A stretch of 12,037 bases of DNA, taken from positions 1 to 12,037 of the forward strand of contig CAJXTM010000034.1 of the NCBI GenBank assembly GCA_913061385.1, given 5' to 3'. This DNA comes from an uncultured Rhodopirellula sp. (GTDB lineage Bacteria; Planctomycetota; Planctomycetia; Pirellulales; Pirellulaceae). The position numbers and the translations under genes are program-made. Below the pieces are notes generated by a model. It was given only the letters and a program-made list of their open reading frames with translations. It did no database searches and was not told where the DNA came from. Below are positions 1 to 7,327 of this stretch, one piece after another; within the stretch, counting starts at the first letter, position 1; the number at the start of each line of letters is the position of its first letter.

Positions 1-49
1 ACGAGATCAGCCTCGGTCTCGTGGGCTCGGAGATGTGTATAAGAGACAG
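1..49. other. Illumina Nextera i7 adapter remnant (artefact)
   Basis: Not genomic. In order: the end of the P7 primer (1-7), an 8-base index cagcctcg (8-15), the Nextera read-2 segment gtctcgtgggctcgg (16-30) and the 19-base Tn5 mosaic end AGATGTGTATAAGAGACAG (31-49). The index is the reverse complement of CGAGGCTG, which I recall as Nextera index N710. Genomic sequence starts at 50. The same adapter in reverse complement closes the window. Confidence 0.98.
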
Positions 50-1184
50 CAACGAGACGTATCAAAGTTCCCCCCATTGAAATTACATCGTCATCCGGAT
101 GTGGCGAGAACACGATGATGCGTTTTGGGAAGATGTCGTCACGGTGTCCCGGACGATCACCTACTTGTTTGGCATGCTCCGGTTTGCCTCCAGGCCACCC
201 CGTGATCGTTGAGTGCATGTGACGAAAAACACGTAAGTTAATGTCGTAGGCATTTCCATGGGCCGCCAGCAGGTCCTGAAGTCCTTGCTCGTTGTAGTCC
301 GCGTCCGTCAGTTTCAAAACGGCTTTCCCCAGTTCCTGTGATAGATCAATCACAGCTCTTCTGATTGTCACAGGGTCCCAGTTAACCTCTCCCAAAAGCC
401 AGGGAGCCTGCGATCGCGTCAAACTTGAAGCAGCTGAATCATCGAGTAGGAAATGTGTGTCGGGGTGGTCTTGTAAAAAAGTCGCAGGGATCGTCGTGTT
501 CGCGTAACCTTCAACTGTTTTGGCGACAATGTCGGCTTTGCCTTCACCGAAAGCGAGCAGCAGAATTCGCTTTGCTTCCAGAATCGTGCCCACACCCATT
601 GTGATCGTATAACGGGGGACATTCTCCGCACCAAAAAAATCACTGGCAGCATCAGTGCGAGTGACGCGGTCAAGAGTAATCATTCGAGTTCTTGTCGCTC
701 GATCCGAGCCGGGTTCATTCAATCCGATGTGACCAGTACGGTTGATACCCAATAATTGGATGTCGATACCGCCACAATCACGAATTTGCTGTTCGTACTG
801 GTGGCAGTATTCAGCAACATCTGCTTTTGGGATGGCTCCATCCGGAATGTGCACGTTGCTCGGCTGGATGTCAACATGATCGAATAGATGCTCGTGCATG
901 AATCGGGCAACGCTTTGCAACTCAAATGGTTGCATTGGAAAATACTCGTCGAGGTTGAAGCTGGTTACGTTGGCAAACGAAACTTCTCCATTTCGGTGCA
1001 TTCGGACCAGTTCATCATAAACATTGACGGGTGTAGAACCGGCTACCAAGCCCAAGACACACATCTGTCCTTTGGCAGCCTTTAGACGTATCAGTTCCGC
1101 GATTTCGCTCGCTGCGGCGACACTTGCGTCTGACGCGCGGTTGAAAACGCGACAAGGGATCCGTTCATTGGGGAATTCAATCAC
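50..1184 (-). CDS. NagB-like glucosamine-6-phosphate deaminase fused to PIG-L deacetylase, 3'-truncated by contig end
   Basis: The frame is open for 378 codons from a GTG at 1184 to the adapter boundary, with no stop. The start is set by a GTGA overlap with the stop of the upstream kinase; no in-frame ATG lies close by. Residues 1 to about 250 match the NagB/sugar-phosphate isomerase fold: FNLDEY (76-81, the E. coli Asp72 region) and TGHIGLNEP (150-158). The motif equivalent to E. coli Asp141-Gly-His143 reads Thr150-Gly-His152, so one Asp is replaced; I recall this as usual in the fused subfamily. From about residue 355 a second domain begins, with the PIG-L/LmbE zinc motif HPDDD (362-366). 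Related fused proteins in planctomycetes and Bacteroidetes are roughly 640 residues, so a substantial C-terminal part is missing. Likely cytoplasmic role: deacetylation and deamination of amino-sugar phosphates toward fructose-6-phosphate. Fusion confidence is high; exact substrate uncertain. Confidence 0.9.
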
Positions 1185-2206
1185 GATGCAATTACCTGTT
1201 GTGCGACCATGGCTGCTCCAATGACACCGGCATCATTGCCGAGTGAAGCAAATTCTACTTTCAAATTATTACCGACTTGCTCGAGGGTCGTGTCGACAAT
1301 AGTACTGTGTACAGTTTCCAGAAATCGTTGGCCGACTTTGGATTGCTTCCCACCGAAGGTCATCGCTCCGCCCAGCAACACCACGGCTGGATCAATTACC
1401 TGCGCCATCTGGCCGATTGCCTGTCCTAGATACTCGGCGGTTTGGTTGATGACAGTGATGCACAGATCACAATTGTCTTGAGCTCGCGAGGCGATGTCCC
1501 TTGGGGTAACATCACCTGTTGATAGTGCCGCGCGGAGATCTGAGTTGTTTGCGGTTTCAGCCAACGAGTGCAACTGTCTTACCACACCTTTTGAGCCAGC
1601 ATACGCCTCTAGGTGACCGCGTTTGCCGCAGGTGCATCGAACGGCATTGCTGCCAAACCGGATTGCGATATGCCCAAGTTCACCAGCACAACCGTGGTCA
1701 CCACCATAAGGCGATCCATTGATCACCAAACCACTACCGATACCTGTGCCGAGCGTTACCAACGCTAGAGATTTGTTGCCCAGTGATCTCAACGCATGCT
1801 CAGCATAGGCTGCTGAATTTGCATCATTAACCACGGCGTTTGGCAGATCTCTTACCTCGGAAAGAATCTCTTGGAGACGCTTTCCCTGCCAGCCAGGCAG
1901 ATTAACGACTTCGCGAAGAACTGCTTCTTGAGCATCGAGCACACCAGGGACTGCCAAGCCGATGCCAGCCAGATTTGCCTTCTTACAACTGCCGGAAGAA
2001 AGCTCGCTATCAGCGAAGCCAATTGCCGCGGCAAATACCCTTTCGGGTGTGCCTAGGCTGGGAGTCGCGAGAGCATTTTTAGCATGGACGGTGCCTGACG
2101 CGTCAACCAAACCAAGTTTGACACTTGTTCCCCCGACATCGATACCAAGAAATAAATCTTGCTGGACGATCGGTGCCGTTGCATTGGTAGCAGATTCGCT
2201 GGTCAT
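1181..2206 (-). CDS. ROK-family sugar kinase (glucokinase/N-acetylglucosamine kinase type)
   Basis: 341 residues, usual for the family. An N-terminal tail of about 18 residues precedes the phosphate-binding motif DVGGT (23-27). Asp128 in NDAN (127-130) is the expected catalytic base, and LGTGIGSG (152-159) is the second ATP-binding stretch. The ROK signature GELGHI (175-180) leads to Cys191-Thr-Cys193-Gly-Lys-Arg-Gly-His198. The structural zinc site of ROK kinases is normally His-Cys-Cys-Cys; here the last ligand is His, which could still bind zinc. The family phosphorylates glucose, mannose or N-acetylglucosamine in the cytoplasm using ATP. The overlap with the downstream NagB–PIG-L gene (stop TGA shares bases with the GTG start) implies translational coupling and favours an amino sugar as substrate; this is inference, and plain glucokinase remains possible. 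No clear Shine-Dalgarno site precedes the ATG at 2206. Confidence 0.92.
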   Translation of the reverse strand: MTSESATNATAPIVQQDLFLGIDVGGTSVKLGLVDASGTVHAKNALATPSLGTPERVFAAAIGFADSELSSGSCKKANLAGIGLAVPGVLDAQEAVLREVVNLPGWQGKRLQEILSEVRDLPNAVVNDANSAAYAEHALRSLGNKSLALVTLGTGIGSGLVINGSPYGGDHGCAGELGHIAIRFGSNAVRCTCGKRGHLEAYAGSKGVVRQLHSLAETANNSDLRAALSTGDVTPRDIASRAQDNCDLCITVINQTAEYLGQAIGQMAQVIDPAVVLLGGAMTFGGKQSKVGQRFLETVHSTIVDTTLEQVGNNLKVEFASLGNDAGVIGAAMVAQQVIAS

Positions 2207-2700
2207 AAACGCGGATTAGGGCTAGATAAGGAATGGCATCATTTTGCATGACTTCTGATGACAAGGTGGCAAGCTAGTAGTCTGTCATGCGAGCATCTTC
2301 CTAAGCCAGATGCAGACGTAATGCACCAGACCCAGCAGAGGAGTCACCGGACCTCTCGCACTCCATGTTAATCAAAAACTGATTGCTGCGGCATGTGAGT
2401 CCGGGAAAGTGGTCCGGCAAGACACGAAAACAGCCGGCCCGCGGTGCAGGAGCATCATTTGTAAGACTAGCGGAGGGTCTGATTACGGTATTGTCCCTAG
2501 CAACGCTACGACCGGTATCATCCGCACCCATTCGTTCTACATTGGTAGACCGCATGCAACTATCGAAAATTGACTTTTCGGATTCAAGAAAGGGTGCTCT
2601 CTGCCCAAAAACACAGCTTGCGATTAGCGGTGGAGGGCGAGCCCTAAATGGAGTGCGAATGGTTGCAGTTGGATGACGTTAGCCGAACCTCTCCAAACGA
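2207..2700. other. 494-base intergenic region, no supported gene
   Basis: This gap separates the ROK kinase start from the metallo-hydrolase stop. It holds two overlapping open frames on opposite strands: 84 codons at 2301-2555 minus, ATG start, and 97 codons at 2383-2676 plus, TTG start. Neither has a Shine-Dalgarno site, a recognisable domain or codon use like the neighbours, so neither is called. Overlapping long frames on both strands, together with several short GC-rich repeats such as ccggac and gtccgg around 2347-2417, would fit a dispersed repeat or remnant element. The promoter of the kinase operon should lie near 2207-2300 on the minus strand, but I see no convincing -35/-10 pair. 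No T-tailed hairpin ends the metallo-hydrolase gene. Confidence 0.5.
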
Positions 2701-3492
2701 CTACTTCAGGCCATCCGGTAGTCGGCCAGCAGCTACTTCTTCGTCCCACTCATCCATGAGTGGCCAACTCTCCGCGAGCAGTCCGAAGTCGGCCATTTTT
2801 AAGTAGCCACGGACCCTTTGTATGGTGGTATCAAGTAAATCGTGATCGTTGGCAAAGATGGGCCCATGGCTTGGAGCCAGCCATTTAACATCACTATCAC
2901 GAATTCGTTCGAGCGAGCCGACAAAACTTTTGATGTCGCTTCCATGGTGAGCGTCGATGGCCCCAATGCATCCGTCACGGTAGATGTTATCACCACTGAG
3001 CAGCACGTCTCCAATTCGGAACGCCAGTTGGCTGTTCGTGTGACCAGGCGTGTGCCATACCTCAACTTTCAACGAACCAACTTCGATGATGTCTCCATCA
3101 CTGACTTGATGCTCGATCTCCACAGGAGGCATTGCCATTTTTAAATCTTGTGCTGCGATTTCCGCAAGCGTGATCAGGGTGTCACCGGACTGGAGAGGTG
3201 CCACTGCATTCGGGTGGGCGGTGACCGAAGTCTTCAGCAACTGCTTAGCTTTCGCAAGTCCCTGAATATGATCCACGTCGGCATGCGTGGCCACGAGAGT
3301 TTTGCAGCGTGAGAATGGGAAGTCCATTTGTCGTATGATCTCGACAAAGTCCTCAACGGTCTCTTCGTATCCAATGTCGATCAAAAGCCATTCATCACCA
3401 TCGTAGACAACGTAGACATTGCACCCGAGAACTTCTCCTGCCTGGAAGTTGAGTTCAATAATTCCCGGGAAAATTGGTTTACGGGTCAGCAT
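2701..3492 (-). CDS. Metallo-beta-lactamase-fold hydrolase (glyoxalase II-like)
   Basis: 263 residues with no signal peptide, so probably cytoplasmic. The MBL metal motifs appear in order: THADVDH (69-75), His151 in HTPGHT (147-152), Asp168 in SGDNIY (166-171) and His209 in PSHGP (208-211... PSHGP). The first motif is normally HxHxDH; here it reads His70-Ala-Asp72-Val-Asp74-His75, so the second His is Asp. Both Asp74 and His75 are kept, so a di-metal centre is plausible with altered zinc-1 geometry. Families with this fold cleave thioesters, lactones or phosphodiesters; the substrate here cannot be told. The spacing of 134 bases from the upstream SDR gene on the same strand leaves room for its own promoter, although no clear Shine-Dalgarno site precedes the ATG at 3492. 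Confidence 0.88.
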   Translation of the reverse strand: MLTRKPIFPGIIELNFQAGEVLGCNVYVVYDGDEWLLIDIGYEETVEDFVEIIRQMDFPFSRCKTLVATHADVDHIQGLAKAKQLLKTSVTAHPNAVAPLQSGDTLITLAEIAAQDLKMAMPPVEIEHQVSDGDIIEVGSLKVEVWHTPGHTNSQLAFRIGDVLLSGDNIYRDGCIGAIDAHHGSDIKSFVGSLERIRDSDVKWLAPSHGPIFANDHDLLDTTIQRVRGYLKMADFGLLAESWPLMDEWDEEVAAGRLPDGLK

Positions 3493-3626
3493 GGTCTTTA
3501 TTGGAAAATTAGGAATGAATCAGGATGCATTGTACGGTCAAGGTGATCGATTCTGTAGCCCACAGTTGATATCGGGCTCGCGGCATTTCGCCACGATACC
3601 GATATGTGATATTTCTGCGGCTTACG

Positions 3627-4487
3627 CTACAAAATGCCGGCCAAACCATGGACAAAGTTTGGAAAGTGCAGTTTGGAGACCAAATCGCGTTTCATTTTGC
3701 GGTTCCAGACCCGTTTGTTGCTCTCCGACCTCATCATTACCGAAGAACCAGTATCTGGTGTCACAAACTGCGGTTTGCTCGATCCGGTTTGTCTTGCAAT
3801 TTCCTCGTAAAACTGAGTTCGTATGACCGGTTGATCATCGCTCACCACATACAACCGCTGCGTGGGTTTCCGCCAAACGGATCGAACTGCTTCGGCCGCA
3901 TCATCAACATGGATCAAATTCAGGAACCCACGCTGCGGCGAGGCGATGGGCCTTCCAGCGATGACATCTGCTGCGCGAGGAATCCTGCCTGGGCCGTAGA
4001 TGCCGGCTAGTCTCAGGATTGTCCATTCAGATTCGGGACGCAGTTTGTGCAGTAATGCCTCTGCCATCAAGTGAGCACGTCCGCCATCACGTGTTGGGTG
4101 CGTTGGGCTCGCCTCATCCACCCACGCCCCGTTTTGCTGGTGATAGACGCCGGTAGTGCTGACGTAGCAGATCTTCGTTTGCGGCGATATGGCTTGCAGC
4201 AAATTGCGCAGCCCACCGACCTGAGATTCATAGCGATTGTGAGAACTTTGCCGATCGTAACTGACGCAGATCACGAGGTGTTTGACGTCTGGCAGGTTCA
4301 CCAAGGTACGCCGATCGGTCCAATCGGCCAGAATGGGATGCATCCCCGCACTGATCAGTTCCTTTCTTTTCTCAGGACGACGAGTGGTTGCCCATAGTTT
4401 GTGGCCATCTCGGATTGCCAGTTGTGCTACTCGGCGACCGAGGTAGCCACAGCCGAAAATCATGGTTTGAACCGAAACATCGCTCAT
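3627..4487 (-). CDS. Atypical SDR / NAD-dependent epimerase-like protein (YeeZ type)
   Basis: 286 residues. The N terminus is a Rossmann fold with the glycine-rich motif FGCGYLG (11-17). VSTTGVY (109-115) corresponds to the Ser/Thr stretch of extended SDRs, followed by WVDEASPTHP and the C-terminal substrate-side motif RLAGIYGPGR (159-168). The expected YxxxK catalytic pair is absent: the aligned region reads GRAHLMAE (136-143). That is characteristic of atypical SDRs, which may bind NAD(P) without the classical oxidoreductase chemistry. Function is unknown; candidates are nucleotide-sugar handling or a dinucleotide-sensing role. The gene is divergent from the HtrA pair across 86 bases and has an AGGAG site 11 bases upstream of the ATG at 4487. 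Confidence 0.85.
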   Translation of the reverse strand: MSDVSVQTMIFGCGYLGRRVAQLAIRDGHKLWATTRRPEKRKELISAGMHPILADWTDRRTLVNLPDVKHLVICVSYDRQSSHNRYESQVGGLRNLLQAISPQTKICYVSTTGVYHQQNGAWVDEASPTHPTRDGGRAHLMAEALLHKLRPESEWTILRLAGIYGPGRIPRAADVIAGRPIASPQRGFLNLIHVDDAAEAVRSVWRKPTQRLYVVSDDQPVIRTQFYEEIARQTGSSKPQFVTPDTGSSVMMRSESNKRVWNRKMKRDLVSKLHFPNFVHGLAGIL

Positions 4488-4498
4488 TTTCGGTGGTT

Positions 4499-4503
4499 CT
4501 CCT
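4499..4503 (-). promoter_or_regulatory. Shine-Dalgarno site of the SDR gene
   Basis: AGGAG on the minus strand, 11 bases before the ATG at 4487. Spacing is slightly long but this is one of the few good matches in the window, and it supports that start. Confidence 0.55.
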
Positions 4504-4520
4504 GAATGTAGGGTAACTTT

Positions 4521-4548
4521 TTCACGGATCTTGAATACTGGTTATACT
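4521..4548 (+). promoter_or_regulatory. Possible sigma-70 promoter for the HtrA pair, overlapping an opposite -10
   Basis: TTCACG (4521-4526, 4 of 6 to consensus) and TATACT (4543-4548, 5 of 6) are separated by 16 bases and end 25 bases before the GTG at 4574. On the minus strand the same bases give TATAAC (4541-4546, 5 of 6), which could serve the SDR gene, although its -35 is poor. The two -10 elements overlap almost completely, so firing in one direction would exclude the other. Assigned by eye only. Confidence 0.35.
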
Positions 4549-4573
4549 GCAGTGTGTACCTGAAAAACGGTAC

Positions 4574-5704
4574 GTGATCGCCAACTTCGCGTCGCGATTC
4601 GAGGCAGCTTTGCATATCTATCTACTGAAACCGTCCGTCACTGGCAAATCGTGTTTAGTTGCCGTGACGATTGTCTTTTTCGTCGTCGGCTTATCGGTCG
4701 CCGTTTCTGCGGCGGAGGCACAGCCACCCAAGGCGAAAAATAAAGCCTCGGCGGTTGAGTCGCTTGGTACGAAAATTCCAGTTCCAAGTGAACTACAAGG
4801 AATACTGACGTCTGGGGAAATACCCGAAACCCTTCAGCAACTCCAGTTGCTTGAGCAGCAATTCGGCCGAGTGTCGGCAGCGGCTAGATATTGCACAGTC
4901 AGTGTTAAAATTGGTCAAGCACAGGGCTGTGGTGTGATAATCGATGGTGAAGGTAAGGTCCTCACCGCTGCACACGTAGCGATGAGACCCAATAAGCCAG
5001 CGACTGTTATCCTTGCAAATGGGCGGCGTTTGAAGGCGATGACGCTTGGTTCAAACAAGAATGTAGACGCAGGCATGCTGCAGATCAGCCCGGGCCAGAA
5101 TGAGGGAGAAGATTGGCCACATGCGACGTTAGGTAGCAGTGGCAAGTTGTCTCCGGGGATGTGGTGTATCGCGACCGGTCACCCAAGTGGGTTTGATCAG
5201 GACAGAGGCGTGGTAACACGAGTTGGCCGCATCTCGAGGGTTAATCGTTCAGCCTTGCGAACCGATTGCGCACTGATTGGTGGTGATAGTGGCGGCCCAT
5301 TATTCGATTTATCTGGCCAACTGATCGCGATCCACAGCCGCATTGGCAATGACGTCGAAGAGAATTTGCACATCCCGATCGACAATTACAGTAATTCTTG
5401 GGAAAGGTTAGTAGCAGGTGATTTTTGGGGGTCGTTGCCAGGTTTCCGTCCCGTGCTCGGCGTGCAGGGTAGTTCACAGATCGAGGAGGCAGTGATCGAT
5501 GTCGTGCGTCTTGGATCTGCCGCGAAAAAGGCTGGCATTCAGAAAGGCGATATTATCAAGGAGTTCGGTGATCGAAAGATTAATGATTTTCAATCACTCA
5601 AAGAGGCTGTCGCAGAAACGATGCCAGGTGAGATTGTTCGCGTGCGAGGGCTTCGCGACGGATCACCCGTCTTTTTTCGGGTGGTGATTGGTCGAGGCGA
5701 ATAA
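4574..5704 (+). CDS. Secreted HtrA/Deg-type serine protease with C-terminal PDZ domain
   Basis: 376 residues from a GTG. An in-frame stop at 4532 rules out starts further upstream except poor codons, and no in-frame ATG follows before the signal sequence. Residues 26-47 are a hydrophobic signal segment ending near AVSAAEA, so the mature protein is periplasmic. The trypsin-like domain spans roughly 95-285 with an intact triad: His134 in TAAHV, Asp165 in VDAGML and Ser239 in GGDSGGPL. A single PDZ domain covers about 293-373 (VLGVQG, then AGIQKGDIIKEFGDRKI). Length and order match short HtrA proteases with one PDZ. Expected role: degradation or quality control of misfolded envelope proteins. 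Residues 50-95 form an extra Lys/Ala-rich and Gln/Leu-rich segment that could be a linker or short helix. The pseudo-protease gene starts 41 bases downstream, so the two are probably co-transcribed. Confidence 0.9.
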   Translation: MIANFASRFEAALHIYLLKPSVTGKSCLVAVTIVFFVVGLSVAVSAAEAQPPKAKNKASAVESLGTKIPVPSELQGILTSGEIPETLQQLQLLEQQFGRVSAAARYCTVSVKIGQAQGCGVIIDGEGKVLTAAHVAMRPNKPATVILANGRRLKAMTLGSNKNVDAGMLQISPGQNEGEDWPHATLGSSGKLSPGMWCIATGHPSGFDQDRGVVTRVGRISRVNRSALRTDCALIGGDSGGPLFDLSGQLIAIHSRIGNDVEENLHIPIDNYSNSWERLVAGDFWGSLPGFRPVLGVQGSSQIEEAVIDVVRLGSAAKKAGIQKGDIIKEFGDRKINDFQSLKEAVAETMPGEIVRVRGLRDGSPVFFRVVIGRGE

Positions 5705-5745
5705 CGAGAGACTTAACGAAAGTTTGGAATTGGGGTTGGTGGAAA

Positions 5746-6765
5746 ATGGTGAATAGAAGCATGCGACATTATGTAAAGACTCTGCCCTTGGTTGTCATGG
5801 CGATGGTGTTGGCAACCGAAGCACAGACGTCACAAGCTCAGTTTGAGCCTATTGCTCGTCGCGATAACGCCTCCATGATGAAGCTGGTTCAGCCAGTAAC
5901 GCAGAAAATCGCCGGCTCGGTTGTGCAAGTGTATAGCGGTGATCGCCCAGTGGCCTTGGGAACCATTGTCGCTGAGGATGGTTTCATTCTGACGAAACGA
6001 AGCGAATTAAGCGGTGATCCGATTCGCGTTCGGTTAAACGACGGCCAACTCTTGCCTGCTCGTGTTGCAGCTGTGCGGCGAAGTAACGATTTAGCGATGC
6101 TTAGAGTCGAAGGTGATCTCACCTTGCAGCCCGCGGAGTTCACAGGCGAAGTACCAGCGGTGGCGAGCTTCGTCATCAGCGTGGGGCGGAAATCAAAGCC
6201 GATTGGATTGGGTGTGATTGGTGCCAAGCCACGCCGGATTTCTCACCAAGGGCGTCTTGGTGTGGTGCTGCAAGATGACCGAACTGGGCGAGCTATGGTG
6301 CGTGGCGTGTTTCCAGACAGTGGAGCTGAAGCGGCAGGCCTGAAAGAGGGAGACCTCATCGTAGCAATCAACGGACGAGCAGAACGCAGTCGTCTGGGGG
6401 TCATCGAAACGCTCCGTGGAATGTTTCCTGGGGAAAGTGTTCGCCTGACAATCACTCGAAATGATGCGACGACCATGGATGTAGACGCTTCGATTCGTGA
6501 TCTGAAAGTCATGCAGGAGTCCGAGAGCGACGCGAGAGTTAATGGCCCGCGTAATGTTCGTCTGTCCGGCTTTGATCAGGTCATGCAGCATGACACGGTT
6601 TTGGATCCTGATGAATGCGGTGGACCTTTGATGGACACCAAGGGCAACGTGATTGGGATCAATATTGCCCGTGCTGGACGTGTCGTGAGCTACGCTTTGC
6701 CTGCATCCCTGATCTTGCCCGAGATGATCAGTATGCTTGCTGAGGCACGCGCCGGCAGTCGTTGA
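5746..6765 (+). CDS. Degenerate HtrA-like protein with PDZ inserted in the protease fold (Cys at nucleophile site)
   Basis: 339 residues. A signal peptide covers about 1-31 (ending near TSQAQ), so it acts in the periplasm. The ATG at 5746 has a weak GGTGG just before it; the ATG at 5761 is a second possible start. Residues 50-165 resemble the first half of an HtrA protease: GFILTKRSEL (79-88) replaces the usual ILTAAHV, so Ser86 stands where His belongs, while Asp115 in NDLAML is kept. A PDZ domain follows (about 167-253: GRLGVVL, then AGLKEGDLIVAINGR). Only then comes the second protease half, with QHDTVL (281-286) and DECGGPL (289-295), where Cys291 takes the place of the catalytic Ser, and GINIARAGRVVSYALPA. 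The PDZ is thus nested inside the protease domain. Loss of His suggests no peptidase activity; a binding or regulatory partner of the adjacent active protease is plausible. I recall similar CGGP proteins in planctomycetes. Confidence 0.85.
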   Translation: MVNRSMRHYVKTLPLVVMAMVLATEAQTSQAQFEPIARRDNASMMKLVQPVTQKIAGSVVQVYSGDRPVALGTIVAEDGFILTKRSELSGDPIRVRLNDGQLLPARVAAVRRSNDLAMLRVEGDLTLQPAEFTGEVPAVASFVISVGRKSKPIGLGVIGAKPRRISHQGRLGVVLQDDRTGRAMVRGVFPDSGAEAAGLKEGDLIVAINGRAERSRLGVIETLRGMFPGESVRLTITRNDATTMDVDASIRDLKVMQESESDARVNGPRNVRLSGFDQVMQHDTVLDPDECGGPLMDTKGNVIGINIARAGRVVSYALPASLILPEMISMLAEARAGSR

Positions 6766-6810
6766 TCTGAGAGTGCGAATCGAAAACGGTAGCGTTGCTG
6801 CAGAGGATTA

Positions 6811-6826
6811 AAACCAAAATCGGTTT
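6811..6826. terminator. Weak hairpin between convergent genes
   Basis: AAACC (6811-6815) and GGTTT (6822-6826) can pair around a 6-base loop in the 67-base gap between the pseudo-HtrA stop and the GNAT stop. On the minus strand the stem is followed by TTTTAATCC, but it comes after the GNAT stop only as a 5-base AT-rich stem, so it is a poor terminator. It is the only candidate in the gap. Confidence 0.25.
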
Positions 6827-6832
6827 CAGCGT

Positions 6833-7327
6833 TCACTCAAAAATTCTTTGCATGATCGTGACATCACACCACTTGTCTTGCATGCGTCCGATTTCTTTCT
6901 GCACGCCGACGATTTCGTATCCATGGCGTTCGTGAAAGGATATGCTTCGATGGTTGTCGCTTATTATCTTTGCGACCGCATGGTGTAACCCTGATTGGCG
7001 GCAGTGCTGTTCGATTTGAGTTTGCAGCAAGTTTCCGATACCACATCCGGTGGAATCAGGGTGAAGGTAAATAGCGGTCTCGCATGTATAGCGGTAGCCA
7101 TGGCGAACGCTATGAGGTCTTGCAGCTGACCAGCCAAGGATCTGTTGACCAACTTCGGCAACGAACCATGCTGCCGGAACCGGCTTTTCAATGAGTTTGC
7201 CAACTTCGAACGCTTTCCAGAGTTGCGTGTCGAAGGTCGATCCACCGAGTTTGATATGGTCGTTGTAGATATCGGAAATTGCAGTGGCGTCTAACACGAC
7301 AGCCTTTCGGATTTTTGCTTCAATCAT
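6833..7327 (-). CDS. GNAT-family N-acetyltransferase (phosphinothricin/amino-acid acetyltransferase-like)
   Basis: 164 residues, normal for the family, cytoplasmic. The N-terminal stretch IRKAVVLDATAISDIYNDHI (about 6-25) and the C-terminal IGRMQDKWCDVTIMQRI (146-162) follow the pattern of the PAT/YncA/MnaT subgroup, which acetylates the amino group of amino-acid analogues such as methionine sulfone or phosphinothricin. The acetyl-CoA loop reads Thr93-Gly-Cys-Gly96-Ile-Gly98, so Thr replaces the usual Gln/Arg at its first position. NHRSISFHERHGYEIVG (125-141) is the usual C-terminal half of the fold. The substrate is unknown; calling it a resistance gene would be unsupported. It overlaps the upstream alpha/beta hydrolase by ATGA, so the two are translationally coupled. 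Confidence 0.88.
   Translation of the reverse strand: MIEAKIRKAVVLDATAISDIYNDHIKLGGSTFDTQLWKAFEVGKLIEKPVPAAWFVAEVGQQILGWSAARPHSVRHGYRYTCETAIYLHPDSTGCGIGNLLQTQIEQHCRQSGLHHAVAKIISDNHRSISFHERHGYEIVGVQKEIGRMQDKWCDVTIMQRIFE

Noticed and set aside
2301..2555. 84-codon minus-strand frame with ATG
   Set aside because: No Shine-Dalgarno site, no domain recognised, and it overlaps another frame on the opposite strand; likely chance or repeat-derived.
2634..2645. AGGGCGAGCCCT palindrome as a terminator
   Set aside because: Only a 2-base loop and no T-tract.
2383..2676. 97-codon plus-strand frame with TTG start
   Set aside because: Poor start, no recognisable features, overlaps the opposite-strand frame.
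3419..4010. Plus-strand frames of about 135 codons opposite the SDR and metallo-hydrolase genes
   Set aside because: Antisense shadows of recognised genes.
6833..7327. Herbicide/antibiotic resistance gene (phosphinothricin acetyltransferase)
   Set aside because: Similarity is to a broad subgroup and substrate cannot be read from sequence.
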